In this document: in pieces, positions 11,961-23,593 of the stretch | How positions within the stretch are numbered: position 1 is the first letter of the stretch | Layout of the letters: each line of letters starts with the position of its first letter | The notes under the pieces: generated by a model | What the model was told of the DNA's origin: nothing | The model's database searches: none | What the model saw: only the letters and a program-made list of their open reading frames with translations | NCBI GenBank assembly: GCA_001051155.2 | Contig: JYIP02000010.1 | Coordinates: 806,001-870,000, forward strand | Direction of reading: 5' to 3' | DNA length: 64,000 nt | From: Chrysoporthe austroafricana | Taxonomy: Eukaryota > Ascomycota > Sordariomycetes > Diaporthales > Cryphonectriaceae | Program-made: the position numbers and the translations under genes

Positions 11961-12949
11961 ATTCTTTTATAAGTAGCTCTGATTCCTTAGTAACTATATG
12001 CTAGTGCATTATGCATGGTCCTGATATATTCGTTTTGTTTTTCGGGAATTTCAGGATTTTTTTCCCGATTCTCGATTCTGATAATCGTATTAAGTTCTCT
12101 TATTTCGTTTACTAAGCTGCTATCTTTATCTTGCCTGAAAATATTCTGCAATTCTTTGGGTTCCGTATTCTAATAATCTGATCGTTTATTGAAAGCGTTC
12201 GCTCTGCCATTTTCTGATCTTTTGCAATATACGATTTTTAAGTTAAACTGTAAAAGGAATTCTGCTTATTTGATTTGTCGTTTATTCAAGATTTTTATTA
12301 TTATAAACATTATTAGGTTTTTGTAATCTGAATATACTATTATCTAATATTTTGTTCCGATTAAATAATACTGCTATTCCTTAAATGCTTTGATAATTGC
12401 TATTAATTTTTTATCCGGGATGCCGTAATTGAATTCTGGGCTATTTAGCTTTTTTGAAAAATTGCTTATAATCCTAAGGCATCCTTGGTTATTTCGCTAG
12501 CTTAATTATCCGCTAAGTGCGTAATCTGATATATCGATTTCAATCTCAAATAGTTTATTTAGATCTGCTTCGCAAAATATAAGTTTTGATATAATTCGTT
12601 TTTTGATTTTATCGAATGCTTCTTATGCTTCCTTAATCTATTCGAATTTGCAGTTTTTTTTCGTAAAGTCTATAAATAAGCGTGCGATTTTACTATAATT
12701 CCGAATGAATTGCTAGTAGAAATTGGCATAGCCGAGAAATGCTCTGACTTTCTTAATCTTTCCTGGTATAAGCTATTCTTCTATTGCTCGAACTTTATCT
12801 TTTTGCATGCTAATTTATCCTGGTTTGATAATATAGCTTAAATAATCGACTTTCTGCTAATAAAACTAGCATTTGCTTGGTTTTACAAGAAATTTATTAT
12901 CTTATAGCATTTGAAATACTTATTATATATACTGTTTATATAATGCGAG

Positions 12950-13456
12950 GTCTTTGGAATAGATAAAGATATTATTAAAATAGACGATAACGATAGTATT
13001 CAAGTATTTGCAAAGGATATCGTTAATCATTTCTTGGAAAAATGCGAATATATTGGTTAATCCAAAAAGCAAGATTATATATTCGAAATATCTATAGCGG
13101 GTCCTGAATATTATTTTCCAAATATCGTTTTCTTTAATCCGGATATAGTAATACTTTTCTTTGAGATCTAGTATAGTAAACTATTTTGTTCCTATTAAAC
13201 GATCTCGCATTTTTCCTATTAATAATAAGGGATAGCGGTTTTTGATCGTAATATTGTTAAGTTGCCGATAGTCTATATAAAGTCGTAATTTGCTGTTTTT
13301 CTTTGGAACGAACAGGATTGGGTATTCTGCTAATAATCGTAATTTCCGTATATAGCCTCTCTTGAGGTTTTCGTCGATATATTCTTTGAATATTTTGAGT
13401 TTTGCTTGATTAAGCTTATAAATAAAGTAATTCTGCAGCTTTGTCCTTTCTTTCAA
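12950..13456 (-). pseudogene. Reverse transcriptase of A1, catalytic site destroyed
   Basis: The open segment 13456-13181 contains RGYIRKLRLLAEYPILFVPK then LRLYIDYRQLNNITIKNRYP, the classic fingers/palm start of Ty3 RT. About 200 bases further downstream on the minus strand (codons at 12971-12976) the YxDD box reads YFNN, both catalytic aspartates replaced by asparagine. TTTGATGAT contains two TpG steps, so RIP on the opposite strand (CpA to TpA) explains both changes. Confidence 0.9.
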
Positions 13457-15584
13457 TAGGATCTTATAGTCGAAAGGGCTATATTCGGGTAAGCCGTTAT
13501 CGAATCTTCCTTGCTATAGCTTTTTGAATTCGTAATATTCCTATAATACATTTTTGAGGTTTAGTAATAGGCTTTTTTCGTTTTCTGCAATCTATAGGAA
13601 TATAAAATATCGTTATGCATACCTTGCTTCGTTAGCTTCTTATCTCTGGAATTTTTTCGTTTCTGGTAGTTTCGGGTATTTGTCGGGTACCGAACCGAAT
13701 TGCCTTTTAGCGTATTCGTACTATAGGAGCTATATTTCTTTATGGTTCTATAATCTATATTCTTTTGTATTGTTCCGTATTTAACTAAACTTTTATTAAT
13801 CAATAATTACTTATAATCTTAGTTCGTCTTTAATTTTCGTCTGGAAGTTCAAAATATCCGTAACCTTTCCCTGTATCGTAGCTTGCTTTCTTGCTTTAAG
13901 GGTATTTATAAGCCTATTTAAGCGCATTTCGCTTATATTATCTTCAGTAATTAGGTTTTTTCTTTTATTGATAATTATAACCTTTTCAGTAAGTATGGCT
14001 TATTCCTATAAAATCTGGCCAATAATCCAATCGATTCGAGGATTATATTTTTTAAGCCAAGATATTCCCAAAATTAATTTATATTATGCCGTATTTGTAA
14101 TATCAAAAGTAACGTTCGTCGTAAAGCTTTGGATTAAAATAAGTAAATAATCAGTTTCCATATCGATTACTCTTAAATTATATATAACCGATTTTCCTTT
14201 TATAGTATTGAATCTGTAAGGATCTTTTTTCTGTATTCAGAGAATTCGTTCCCTATTAACGATTTCTAATAAGATAAAATTTCCTTATACGCTATTATCC
14301 AATAATGCGCTATATCGTTATCCTTTAATATATGCATTCAGAATGATATATTCCTTATTCTTTCTGGTAGTAGCATATAAGGACCTCTTAGTCCTGATCG
14401 GCTATTGTCCTATTACAGGCGATCTTTCCTTTTTGGGATATCTCGGGCATTTCTCGCTGCTTATTATGCTAGCTTCTTTGCTTAGGCATGGCCTTGCTGC
14501 CGATTCTTCTCGATTTTTTGCAGTTTATGCCAGTTTTTGGCCTTGTCCTGTATATATATGGAGCATGCTATTACGTAGTATTATCCTTACGTAATCTTTC
14601 TATCGACGCATGCTCGAAAGCAGTTATCCGGTAGCCCAATATATGCGTTATTGTTTTCGATATACAAGACCTTTCTGTATTTTCCTTTCTCTTCCGTAAC
14701 GGGATAGATTAATTAATCCTATTCCTTAAGTAGGAACCAATCGTATTTAACTTTTTTGCTAAAATATATCTGGCAATTATAATAAATATAGCTAATCCAA
14801 GCAAGTTTATAATAATAAGGATATAAATAACTGATCTTTCTATCTTTTTGGAATAGGCATTCGCTATTCTGAAATAGTATGCTTTGGAAAAGTTCCTTTA
14901 TCGTAAGCCTATAAATGATATGCTCAATTTCCGTATATTTGGATATTTATTTGCTACAATCTTAGCAGTTCTTTTGCTAGTAATAAGCTATTTTTTCTGA
15001 TAATTCTTTATTGGGAACTGGAATTGGTAGGTTATCCGGCTGCCTATCGGAATATACTAATTTCTCGATAGTATTGCTAAATATCGGTAATCCTAATCGT
15101 ATAATGCCGATTTTTTCTTTTACTATATTGTTCTATTATCGTTCCAGATAGTAGTTTAAAAGGTATTTCTTTAAATCTTTTTCGCTTTGTAAAGGCTTTT
15201 CGCTAAAGCAATCGGAATTGCTATCCTGGATAATAATATCGTAAAGTAAGCCTTTCTTGCTTATAGCGAATTATCGTTTTTCTTAAAGCTTATATAAGAA
15301 CTATTCTGAACTTTCCTTTTCTGAAAGGTGCAATACGCAATAATCGTAATAGCAGGCTGTCCAGCTAAGATTGCTATAATCAAGGTCCGCTGCTTATTTC
15401 AGTAAGATATTTTTATTTAGCTAATTGGGTTCTTGCTGCTAAACGATATTAAGCTATTTCTTTAGGACTGGCTTCCATTCTCGCTTTTTTCGTTCTTATC
15501 GGCAATTGCAAGCAATATAACCTTTTTTACCGCAATTATAATAAATAACCCCTTTTCGTTACTTATATATAAAAATATTTAATT

Positions 15585-15773
15585 CTATAAGCCTAGCATA
15601 TATAATGCCCGAATAGGCCGTATTATTCTTGCCTTTATATTGAAATTTGTACTTCTTAATATTTGGCTAATATTACGGAATAATATTATAGTTTTTCTGC
15701 CGTTATTATTATCGTTCATACAGTTTATTATCGATTCGGATTGCTTTATTAATAAACTCGCTAAGTTTTTCAA
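15585..15773 (-). pseudogene. gag fragment of A1
   Basis: A 62-codon open segment near the 5' LTR (which is on the right). It resembles the equivalent segments of B (17470-17255), C (44981-44733) and A2 (51924-51676). All share the pattern NLxxLLIKQSESIxDxINDNN, which places them in the capsid gene of the same chromovirus clade. The remainder of gag lies in broken frames between about 14900 and 16440. Confidence 0.75.
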
Positions 15774-16475
15774 GTCGGTTTTCCTTATAGAATTTATTTT
15801 TAATTTCTTTTTTGAATCTTATATAATAAATATTTATAAGAGATTCGTTCTCGTAATCTAAGTAGGCTACGATTTGCCGGAACCTGGCCGTATAATCCGA
15901 AGCCGAACTAGTTTATCGAAATGCTTCTAATTGCTATATTACAATGCGTCGTTTATCCGGATTTCCAAAGGTTTTGACAAGGGCCGATTCGAAATTAGCA
16001 TAGCGTTAAAAGATGCGTTTAGTATCTTCCGAGCGAAATTCTTTACTATTATCCAAATAGTCGCGGAAAGTTAGTTTCTATTACTGGAAAGCCGTTCTTT
16101 CAAAGCGATTTCTTGCGAAATCGATCTTGTCGTAAGTAATCCTGAATTAGGGTCCGTAATGCTTGAAATAAGCCTTGAATTGTATCAAGAAAGCCTGAAA
16201 GTCTTTTCGAATGCTTTTGTAAAGGCCGGGTTTGTCAAACTTGAAAGCCTTTGCTTATTAGAAAGCGTTAAAGCGGATAACTTTATTTTTGACTTCCTCA
16301 AATTATTAATATAGAGCCATATTCTGTTATTGGAATTGCTCATTAGTAAGGACAGTTAATATTTCTTCTTAAAAGGCCTGGTTGCTGGATAAAAACGGGG
16401 TCTGGGGCGCTATCGTATCCTGGGTATTGCTCAAAAGGTATATACTAAACCGATCTCGAATAAGAGTTATCAAAA

Positions 16476-16888
16476 TGTTATGAACGTTATAATAGATCTT
16501 AAAACGTATTATAGAGTTAAAGGGTTTATGCTAATAAGAGCGGTACCAAATACGGGTTTTGAGCTTTAGGACGGGTTTATTTATATATCGCAATATTTAT
16601 AAGCCAATGCGGCTATTAATAGTAGGGTCCAATTGATACTTAGATTAACGATTGAAAAACTATTTATCTATCCGGCTGGTAATTTTCCCAGCCTTATATA
16701 TCTAGTCTCTCAGTCCCTGGCTTATAATTGCTTACTGGAACTCGCTGCTGCTTACCGAGTCCCGGTAAGCTAGGCTGAGCCTTAATAACCCTAACCCTAA
16801 ATTACGTAATCTTTGCAGGGTATGCTTCCCCATTGTCTGGCCTGGGTTTTGTTTGGGGTTTCTTTCGTTTGCACGTTGGTTTATAACA
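16476..16888 (-). repeat. 5' LTR of element A1
   Basis: Starts TGTTATGAACG and ends TTTATAACA, inverted termini with TG...CA ends. It carries CCCTAACCCTAA at 16789-16800. The TSD TTCTT follows directly. Confidence 0.95.
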
Positions 16889-18497
16889 TTCTTTTTCTTA
16901 TAGCGAATTGCTTTCGTCTTTTAGATTTGCATAAGAACTATTTTAAACTTTCTTTTATTAAAAAATGCAATAAGCAATAATCCTAATAATAAGCTATCCA
17001 GCTTATGCTATTATAGCTAAAGTCTGCTGCTTATTCCAGTAAGATATTATTATTTAATTAATTGGGTTTTTATCGTTAAGCGATATTAACTTATCTTTCC
17101 GGAATTAATTTCTAATTTCATTTCTTCTTTTCCTAATAGCAATTGCGTACGATATAACCTTTCCTGCTGCAATTATAGCAAATAATTCCTTTGCATTATT
17201 TTCGTATTAAAATATTTAATTCTATAAATTTAATATATATTATACTTATATAAATTATATTATTCCGGGTTTTTTGCTAAATCTTATACTTTTCTGAATT
17301 GGGTTAATATTTCGAAATGCTATTATAGTTCTTCTATTATTGCTAATACTATTTATAAAATCGATTATCGATATAAACTGCTTTATTAATAAATTCGTTA
17401 AGTTTTTCGGGTCGGTTTTCCATATAAAATTCGTCTTTAATTTCTTCTTTAAATTCTGCATAATAAGCATTTATAAAAAGTTCGTTTTCGTAATCAAAAT
17501 AAGCGATAATTTATTTAAATTTAGCTATATAGTTTGCGGCTAAACCGGTTTATCGAAATATTTCCAATTGCCGTATTGCAATATATCTCTTATCCGGGTT
17601 TCCAAAAGTTTTAATAAGGGCTAATTCAAAATTGGCATAGCGCTAAAAAATGCGCTTAGTATTTTCAGAACGGAAATCCTCGTTATTATTTAGATAATTA
17701 CGGAAAGTTAGCTCTTATTATTGAAAAGCCGTTCTTTTAAGGCGGCTTTCCGCAAAATCGATTTTGTCATAAATAATCCTGAATTGAATGCCGTAATATT
17801 TGAAATAAGCCTTGAATTAAGTCAAGAAGGCCTGGAAGTTTCTTCGAATGCCTTTATAAAGCCTAGACTGGTCAAGCTTGAAAGCTTTAGTCTATTAGAA
17901 AGCATTAAAGCGGAAAACCTCGTTCTTGATTTCTTTAAGCTGCTAATATAGGGCTATATTTTGTTATTAGAGCTATTTATTAATAAGGATAATTGGAACT
18001 TCTTCCTAAAAAGCCTGGTTGTTGGAAGAAAATAAGGTCTGAAGCGTTATCGTATTTCCGGTATTGTTCGAAAAATATATACTAAACCGTTCTTGAATAA
18101 GAATCGTAAAAATATTATAAATGCTATAGCAATCCTAAAATAAATTGTAAGGTTAAAGGGTTTATATTAATAAGAGCGGTATTAAATATAACTTAAAATA
18201 CCGGAAACTTGTTTAATAAATATTTGCAATATTTATAAGCTTATAAGGCTATCTCTTGAATATATAATAGGTTCCAAGTAATATTTAGATTTACGATTGA
18301 AAAGCTACGATAATCTATCTAATAGATATCCCGTCTTTATATATCCGGCTTTTCAGTTCTAGATCGGCCGCTTATTAAGTAATCTAATAATTCTTATCTT
18401 ATTTAACCCTAACCCGTAATTATATAAGCAGCGTAAGTCTTTTCAGAGGCTACTTTTGGGTCTTGCATATTCCCGGTTTCCGTATTAGTTTATAATA
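16889..18497 (-). mobile_element. Element B, right part: gag and 5' LTR
   Basis: Continues element B after A1. It includes gag segments (open frame 17470-17255 on the minus strand), then a 385-bp LTR at 18113-18497 that starts TATTATAAATG and ends TTTATAATA. Because the 3' LTR is missing on the left, no TSD can be checked. The right edge abuts the broken pogo transposase frame, so B inserted into the pogo element. Confidence 0.88.
18113..18497 (-). repeat. 5' LTR of element B
   Basis: Related to the A (413 bp) and C (444 bp) LTRs along its length but shorter, with the same inverted termini. It also keeps CCCTAACCC. It defines a separate family or subfamily. Confidence 0.85.
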
Positions 18498-19707
18498 CAT
18501 TCTTATATAAATTTACTTATTATATAGCTTCTATAACTATCTAAAATTAATAGTTTTCTTTTCAAGGGGTTTTTAGGTTAATTGCCAAGAATAGAGATCT
18601 TTTATAGCTATTTAAAGGCTATAATATTATTTATCTATCCGTTTACTATTACTATAAATTGCTAGCTATCGAATAGAATAAAATCTATAGGAAACTATTG
18701 CTATTATATTATAAGGCTTTTGAAAATTATTAATAGAAAGAAATAAGTACTAGTAGCTAAGATATATTTAAGGAAAGAAATCTAGGCGTATGCCTTAAGC
18801 TCTTTTTTCTGTATTGAACGTAAAGAGCTTCCGAAAACTAAGCTATTCTCTCCCTAGCCTTCCATTATCCCTATTTTGTCCATATTCCATCTATTAGCTA
18901 GCATAATAGCCTGAATATAAAAATAATTAAATTAATAAAACTAAAGCCGTATTATATCTATTGTTGCCCTATTAGTACGGTCTGAAGCTATCTTTCGTAT
19001 TCGCTATATTCTTATCTGTAAATTTCTTTTCAGAAAGGACTATATCCATTTATTTCCAAAGGCTTAAGAGCTTCTATAAATATAGAAAATCTTCTAAGCG
19101 AATAATAGTAAACGTACTGAAATATATTATAAAGCATGGTCTTTCTAAGAAGGTAAACTACGCTAAGAGTATATCAGGGCATTATATAAGCCCCCCGGTA
19201 AGGGTATGGCATTCACCTGGTAAATTCACTGCATATTCACCAGGGTATTCACCATAGATTCACCAGGCGAATCCACCATGAATTCACCACGTCCATGGGT
19301 TTTGCCATCAGCGAAGAACTTTAATTCTGAATAGCTAGGTGGAAGCCCTAAGCTTTCCTGGATAAGGATCCACTCGACGAGCTTCTTTTCTTGAATAATT
19401 GAAAGCCTTTGCTGGTTTTCGTAAGCTGTTTTATATAATTCTGCTCCTCTTAGACGGTCGTAAAGTATAGCCCTTGGAATACCCTATTCTTTGAAGCTTT
19501 GCGTATAGATAGGCCATTTCTGACGGCCTCAATGGCTTGCGCAAGCTCGAATTCGACATATGGCTTCATTGAGGGCATATAAAGATCCTGTAGAAAAGGG
19601 AAGTTGATTGAGGATAAATTGGTTAAGAAAAGCTCATTGTACTTAGGGGGGTTGAAAAAAGGGATAGGACTAACAAGGGAGGCCGGAAACTAGGGGTGGC
19701 CGGAAAC
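18498..19707 (-). mobile_element. Fot1/pogo-type DNA transposon, truncated, with nested solo LTR
   Basis: The minus-strand frame begins with ATG at 19578 and reads an N-terminal helix-turn-helix domain: VEFELAQAIEAVRNGLSIRKA, then after a small frameshift GIPRAILYDRLRGAELYKT, then QQRLSIIQEKKLVEWILIQE. Beyond the solo LTR it resumes with IASDRTNRATIDIIRL, then LANRWNMDKIGIMEG (start of the DDE catalytic domain), then LLILDSYRSYIISKFI before being cut by element B at 18498. The second half has many TAG/TAA stops, the first few. The right terminus is probably the TA at 19708-19709, preceded by two tandem copies of GGCCGGAAACTA. The left end is missing. Confidence 0.88.
19103..19310 (-). repeat. 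208-bp solo LTR of the element D family
   Basis: Exactly the length of the two LTRs of element D (36339-36546 and 61514-61721) and alignable to them throughout, but in minus orientation. It starts TGATGGCAAAACC and ends CTATTA. Perfect 5-bp TSDs GCGAA lie at 19098-19102 and 19311-19315. A solo LTR with TSD implies insertion and then LTR-LTR recombination. This copy is much less RIP-mutated than the others and shows the heptamer TGGTGAA several times (19205-19293). Confidence 0.95.
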
Positions 19708-19709
19708 TA

Positions 19710-21415
19710 CCCCCTGCGACTTAAGGAGAACACTTGGAAGTCTTTAACGTGGAGTATACGGTCCACGCACAGCCTTTTCCCTCTAGACCAAGCTTTCGAC
19801 TGCAAAATAGCGTATAAAGTCAAAGATGATCACAACAGAAATGCGAGCAGGCGCTCATGAACTGCGAAACTCGCTGTGATTCTACCCGGATATCACCCAA
19901 CTTCTTCCAACTTCCCCTAACTTCCCTGCCGCAGATGCGTCGAGAAAATCTCAGATCGGAATAGTGGTTTCCTTTTCGAGTGCCAATTCGACGAGGGGTA
20001 TGCTTGCGGTGAGCTGAGTGCAGGCAACTTAATTGTCGTACAGGCCCCAGCGCGTACCCGGACTTCCTGAACCTCCACTTCTCCTCATTTTCTGATAACG
20101 AAATTGGACCGTTGCCACGATAACTTAACACAAGAAGAGTTGAAGAGTGCCCCCATTGTCTGCTGTCAGGATCCATTGGGCAGATCAAATTACAATCTCA
20201 GACAGCTTAATTCGCTAAACGAACACAGTTCAATTACTCACGCATCGTATGCTAGGACTCGCCCAACACTCAGTCCAAGCCACCGGACTATAAGCGAGCG
20301 ATCATATCCATCAAGATGGAAGAACAAAGGAGCAAGGGAGAATACAAGAAATCGATTTCGTCGAGCCTGCGACGTTGAGGTCCGTCAGCGAGAAAGATCT
20401 TGCCCAGACTGCAGGGTTACCATCCACAACCTTTCATTAACCTCCTACAGCTCACAATATTCAGTACCTGAGCTCGAAATCCTTTCAATTCATGTCTTAA
20501 CAGAGCCAGACGAGATTTGGCACGAGCATCGCTGAGCACGCTCCCCGACTTATGGCGAAAGGCGCAACACCAAGTCAAACCAAAGAAGACCTCGAACGAG
20601 CGAGTCACCGACAGCGAAAAGAGTAGCGAAAATAGAGGAACAGGCATTATACGCTTGGAAATATCTCCGAAGAGAAAATTCTGAAGAAGATTGACAAAAT
20701 GCTCACCCTCAGTAGACACAGCAGAATCCACCTGGAAGACTTACCTTTGAAATGACTGGCTACTAGGAGGATCGAAATCAAGAGACCTAATTTGAGACTT
20801 TTTGGATCGAATATGGACAGAACACGATTGCGTTACGGGTCGTCGTATTCACGTGACAGCTATCGCACGGGCAAGCGGGGCAACGGAATTCTACGAGGCG
20901 TGACCGATGCGCAGCCTTTAAAGTTGGGTAGCAACAGCCCGAGCAGCTTTAAACAGCTTTGTCTTTGTTCAAGTCCTTTCCTTTCATCACAAGACACCTG
21001 TGGCACGACTTCATTCAAGTCCCAGTGCCGCGTAGTTCTCAGTGACTTTCCGATCCGTTCAGTGCTTAATGATTAGCAGAGCTGTGCGCTTCCAAGGTGA
21101 ATGTCAGCCACCTTGCTGCATGCTTAATGATGACTGACACTCCCGTTGTAATGTTATTTGACTGGCCAAATCTCGTCATCACTCCGCTCAAGGCTTCCGG
21201 TATTCCTATCTTCCTTAGCAACCCTGAATTCGACTCTTCTTCGGCGGTCGCTCGCGACAGAGTCCAGCAAACTCCATCGGAAACGCTTTGCGAGGCCAAC
21301 GTCTACTCGTACAAACAATTTCCTTCAACACTACCCGGCGTCGTGACATTGCGCTGTGAAGTTGGTTGCAACCGTCATTTGGTCCCGCTCGTCCCGGGCC
21401 TTTTGACGAGAGGTT
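19710..21415. other. Start of the base-balanced island; coding-like remnants, no gene recognised
   Basis: Composition changes to normal GC at about 19700. No long reading frame with recognisable motifs is present. A plus-strand frame at about 20497-20685 (LSTLPDLWRKAQHQVKPKK) looks like former coding sequence but I cannot name it. Other open frames here overlap on opposite strands and cannot be told apart from chance. Confidence 0.35.
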
Positions 21416-21658
21416 ATGTCTGGTGATGCTGGCAAGAAAGCACTCCAAGGAGAAACGGGATTTATCACACGTGGTCGAATTGAGATACAAGAAAAAATGA
21501 ACATGGAATTCAATGGCAGTTCATGCAATATTACGGATGCCGAAGGCAATCCGGTGGGCGAATACAGTGCAGAGGATGGGGACGTAAAGAGAGAGGTTCT
21601 TGCTGGATATCGATGTTATGTGATGTACGGGAACATTATGTTTGAGAAAATCAGCTAA
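21416..21658 (+). CDS. Small hypothetical protein, weakly supported
   Basis: An 80-codon frame with ATG, or a shorter 53-codon form from an internal ATG (MNMEFNGSSCNITDAEGN). It is acidic, with no signal peptide, membrane segment or known motif. An overlapping frame upstream (21097-21426) is also open. No promoter or neighbour relation supports it, so it may be chance. Confidence 0.2.
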   Translation: MSGDAGKKALQGETGFITRGRIEIQEKMNMEFNGSSCNITDAEGNPVGEYSAEDGDVKREVLAGYRCYVMYGNIMFEKIS

Positions 21659-21684
21659 AGGATCTGAAGCGATGTATTTTCTTG

Positions 21685-21970
21685 CTATTCTGTACATAAG
21701 TCTTGGTCTTCTCCTAAACCGAGCACGTCTGAAATCGTAAAATCATCATCGTACCCGACCCTAACCAGAAGGAAAGCGTCCTTCTGGACAGTTTTTGGCA
21801 GGAAGATAGCTGCGCCACTCGTGACAGCTAGTCCTCCAGTCTTACTTTCCTCCCTGAATAATTCGCTCCTCTTCATACCGGTGCATAACGGCTCAGGGAG
21901 GCGTCCAACATTGGCACGACTCATTATTGAGAAAGCGACGTACTCCCCTTCCCTAGGTAGAGTCAGTTCT
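21685..21970 (-). CDS. Possible last exon of an unrecognised minus-strand gene
   Basis: About 95 codons, minus strand, beginning GELTLPREGEYVAFSIMSR and ending in a TGA-terminated acidic tail. Directly upstream on the minus strand is GCTAAC...GACAG, a good match to a fungal intron branch point and 3' splice site. This suggests the segment is a terminal exon rather than a gene of its own. The upstream exon could be in 22043-22706, but the 5' splice site is not clear. No family recognised. Confidence 0.35.
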
Positions 21971-22193
21971 CCTGTCAACGTTAGCTATAGGACAAATATT
22001 TGATTAAGGAGAGGTTTCACAGACTTGGATTATGCTGTGGTATTACCCGAGGACGTTTCGATACTGGTTCAGAGGCAGTAGCGATGAGCTGATATGCGTC
22101 TGACAATCGCATGCCAACCCTTTGGTTGGCATCTTGAGAAATCGGTGCTTCAGAATCTCTCTCTGGGGTCCGTATTTGTACATCTCGTGTGCG

Positions 22194-22800
22194 TCAGTAG
22201 TGGATCGTCCAAACTGCAGGGCCATTTGTACCTGCGGAAAAATTGATATCTGGAAGCGAACGCTTTCGAGATGAGGAATCCAGGGACGGTAAGTGTATTG
22301 TTTGATTGTTCGGTGCATCAGAATCAATTTGTCTGCCTGAATCTTGGGAGAGAGCTGGGCTTTGGTTTCTATCTTGGCTTTGCTCGGGCACCTCGTAGGA
22401 GCATTCTGCGGTCAAATTGTTAGCTGTATTGAGTATCAAAAGCTGGGTGCATATACCATCAATAGAGCTTGGTACTTTGTGTTGGATAGTAAGCGACAGA
22501 ATGTGGCGATTGTTAAAAATTGATGCATTCTCTTTGATTTTGTCGACCAAGGCAGTACGATATTCGTCTTTCAGGCTGAGCACTCTGGTTTGGCCCAAGG
22601 CAATTGCGCATACCAGGACGGCCCGCGGGCCACCATTGCGAAGAACTCTACGCAGCATGGTCTGATATTTGCGGCCTTTGTCATCCACCTTTTTACCCTT
22701 CAACACGTCTACAGCATTTGCGACATATCTAGCTTTCCTCTTATCCAGGGACCAATTATCTTTCAGGCCATCTAGAGTAGCAAGGATCTTCTTCCATGCT
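22194..22800 (-). pseudogene. Unrecognised minus-strand coding segment
   Basis: A minus-strand frame open for about 200 codons from about 22800 (TAWKKILATLDGLKDNWSLD) through NGGPRAVLVCAIALGQTRVL and VPSSIDGICTQLLILNTANN to a Ser/Asn/Gln-rich tail and stop at 22194. Codon composition and the folded-domain look of the first 150 residues suggest a real gene. The continuation upstream is in another frame (23133-22756), so there is either an intron or a frameshift near 22800. I do not recognise the family and assign no function. Confidence 0.45.
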
Positions 22801-23593
22801 GTTGCGGTTGAGATTGGCTCGTATAAGTTCTGCTACTTCGACGTTCCGGGCATTGGTCCAGGATGTGTAATCCGTAATGGGTCGATTAAGACGCAGGTAG
22901 CGCGGGCTTTCGGGGCTTGCGTTCGCTAGGAGACCTAATAGAATGCTTCTCCGATGAACAAACGCTGTATTTGGTCGCAATGTAGTGGGAGATGAAGTAG
23001 GCATAGAAGCAGGTGTGGAAGTGAAGAGTGAAATGGGGAGTGAACGTGGGCAGCGAAGCGGGCAGCGAAGTGGGCAGCAGTGGCCTTGGCAGCCTAGTGG
23101 GTCACATGCGACGGCGCGTCTTGTACCCGGCACTTTCAGGAGTGGCCTTCAGGATTTGGCCGACAGTCAATGCATCACCCAACGTAGTAGCAATAACGCT
23201 TTCAAAATCACTATATCTCAACAACAGAGGCTTGCTTTGCTTGCTTGCTTGTTATATCGAGTAAAAAAGCAGGATCAAACCCTTGTCAAACTTCCACCGT
23301 AGGCTACCTCTCGGCACTTGCCGACCTCCCTCCCTTTGTTGTCCGCTGGAGCCTCGAAGCGAAATAATAGCATATGAACGAGGTAGCTCCAACCACCGCT
23401 CCATCGCTTGTGTTGTTTGTGAGGTGTGGATGCTTGCGAAATCGTTTGCAAGTTGCTGCACGACAGCAAAAGTATTCCACGATCGATCGGATTCGAATTT
23501 GAGGAGGTTAGGTGGTCGCAGACGGAGATTGCCGTGAAATATCGGCGTCCTCTTCGGGTGAGCGAAAAAGGGCCGGTTTAGTCTCCCATACAA
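22801..23593 (-). pseudogene. Upstream part of the same unrecognised gene, broken
   Basis: Two minus-strand frames look coding. The first runs from 23593 with SWNTFAVVQQLANDFASIHT, then after a stop LLLRYSDFESVIATTLGDAL and VGQILKATPES. The second, at about 22985-22810, has NTAFVHRRSILLGLLANAS and YLRLNRPITDYTSWTNARN. Stops and frame changes between them mean either introns I cannot place or decay. A low-complexity stretch of repeated Pro-Thr/Ser codons (23000-23080) separates them. Function unknown. Confidence 0.35.

Larger units (their letters stand above)
9708..16888 (-). mobile_element. Complete Ty3/gypsy chromovirus A1, nested in B, RIP-inactivated
   Basis: Two 413-bp LTRs (9708-10120 and 16476-16888) bound a minus-strand internal region. 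A perfect 5-bp target-site duplication TTCTT flanks it (9703-9707 and 16889-16893). Internal order on the minus strand is gag, protease, reverse transcriptase, RNase H, integrase, chromodomain, the order of Ty3/Metaviridae chromoviruses. All frames are broken by TAA/TAG. It is visibly less AT-rich than element B that hosts it, consistent with later insertion. A second copy of the same family (A2) lies at 45657-52979. Confidence 0.95.

Noticed and set aside
19205..19293. Independent minisatellite of attcaccagg-type units
   Set aside because: The repeats lie wholly inside the 208-bp solo LTR and are explained by it.
19820..21549. Many overlapping frames of 60-140 codons on both strands
   Set aside because: They overlap each other out of phase and lack motifs; in base-balanced DNA such frames are expected by chance.
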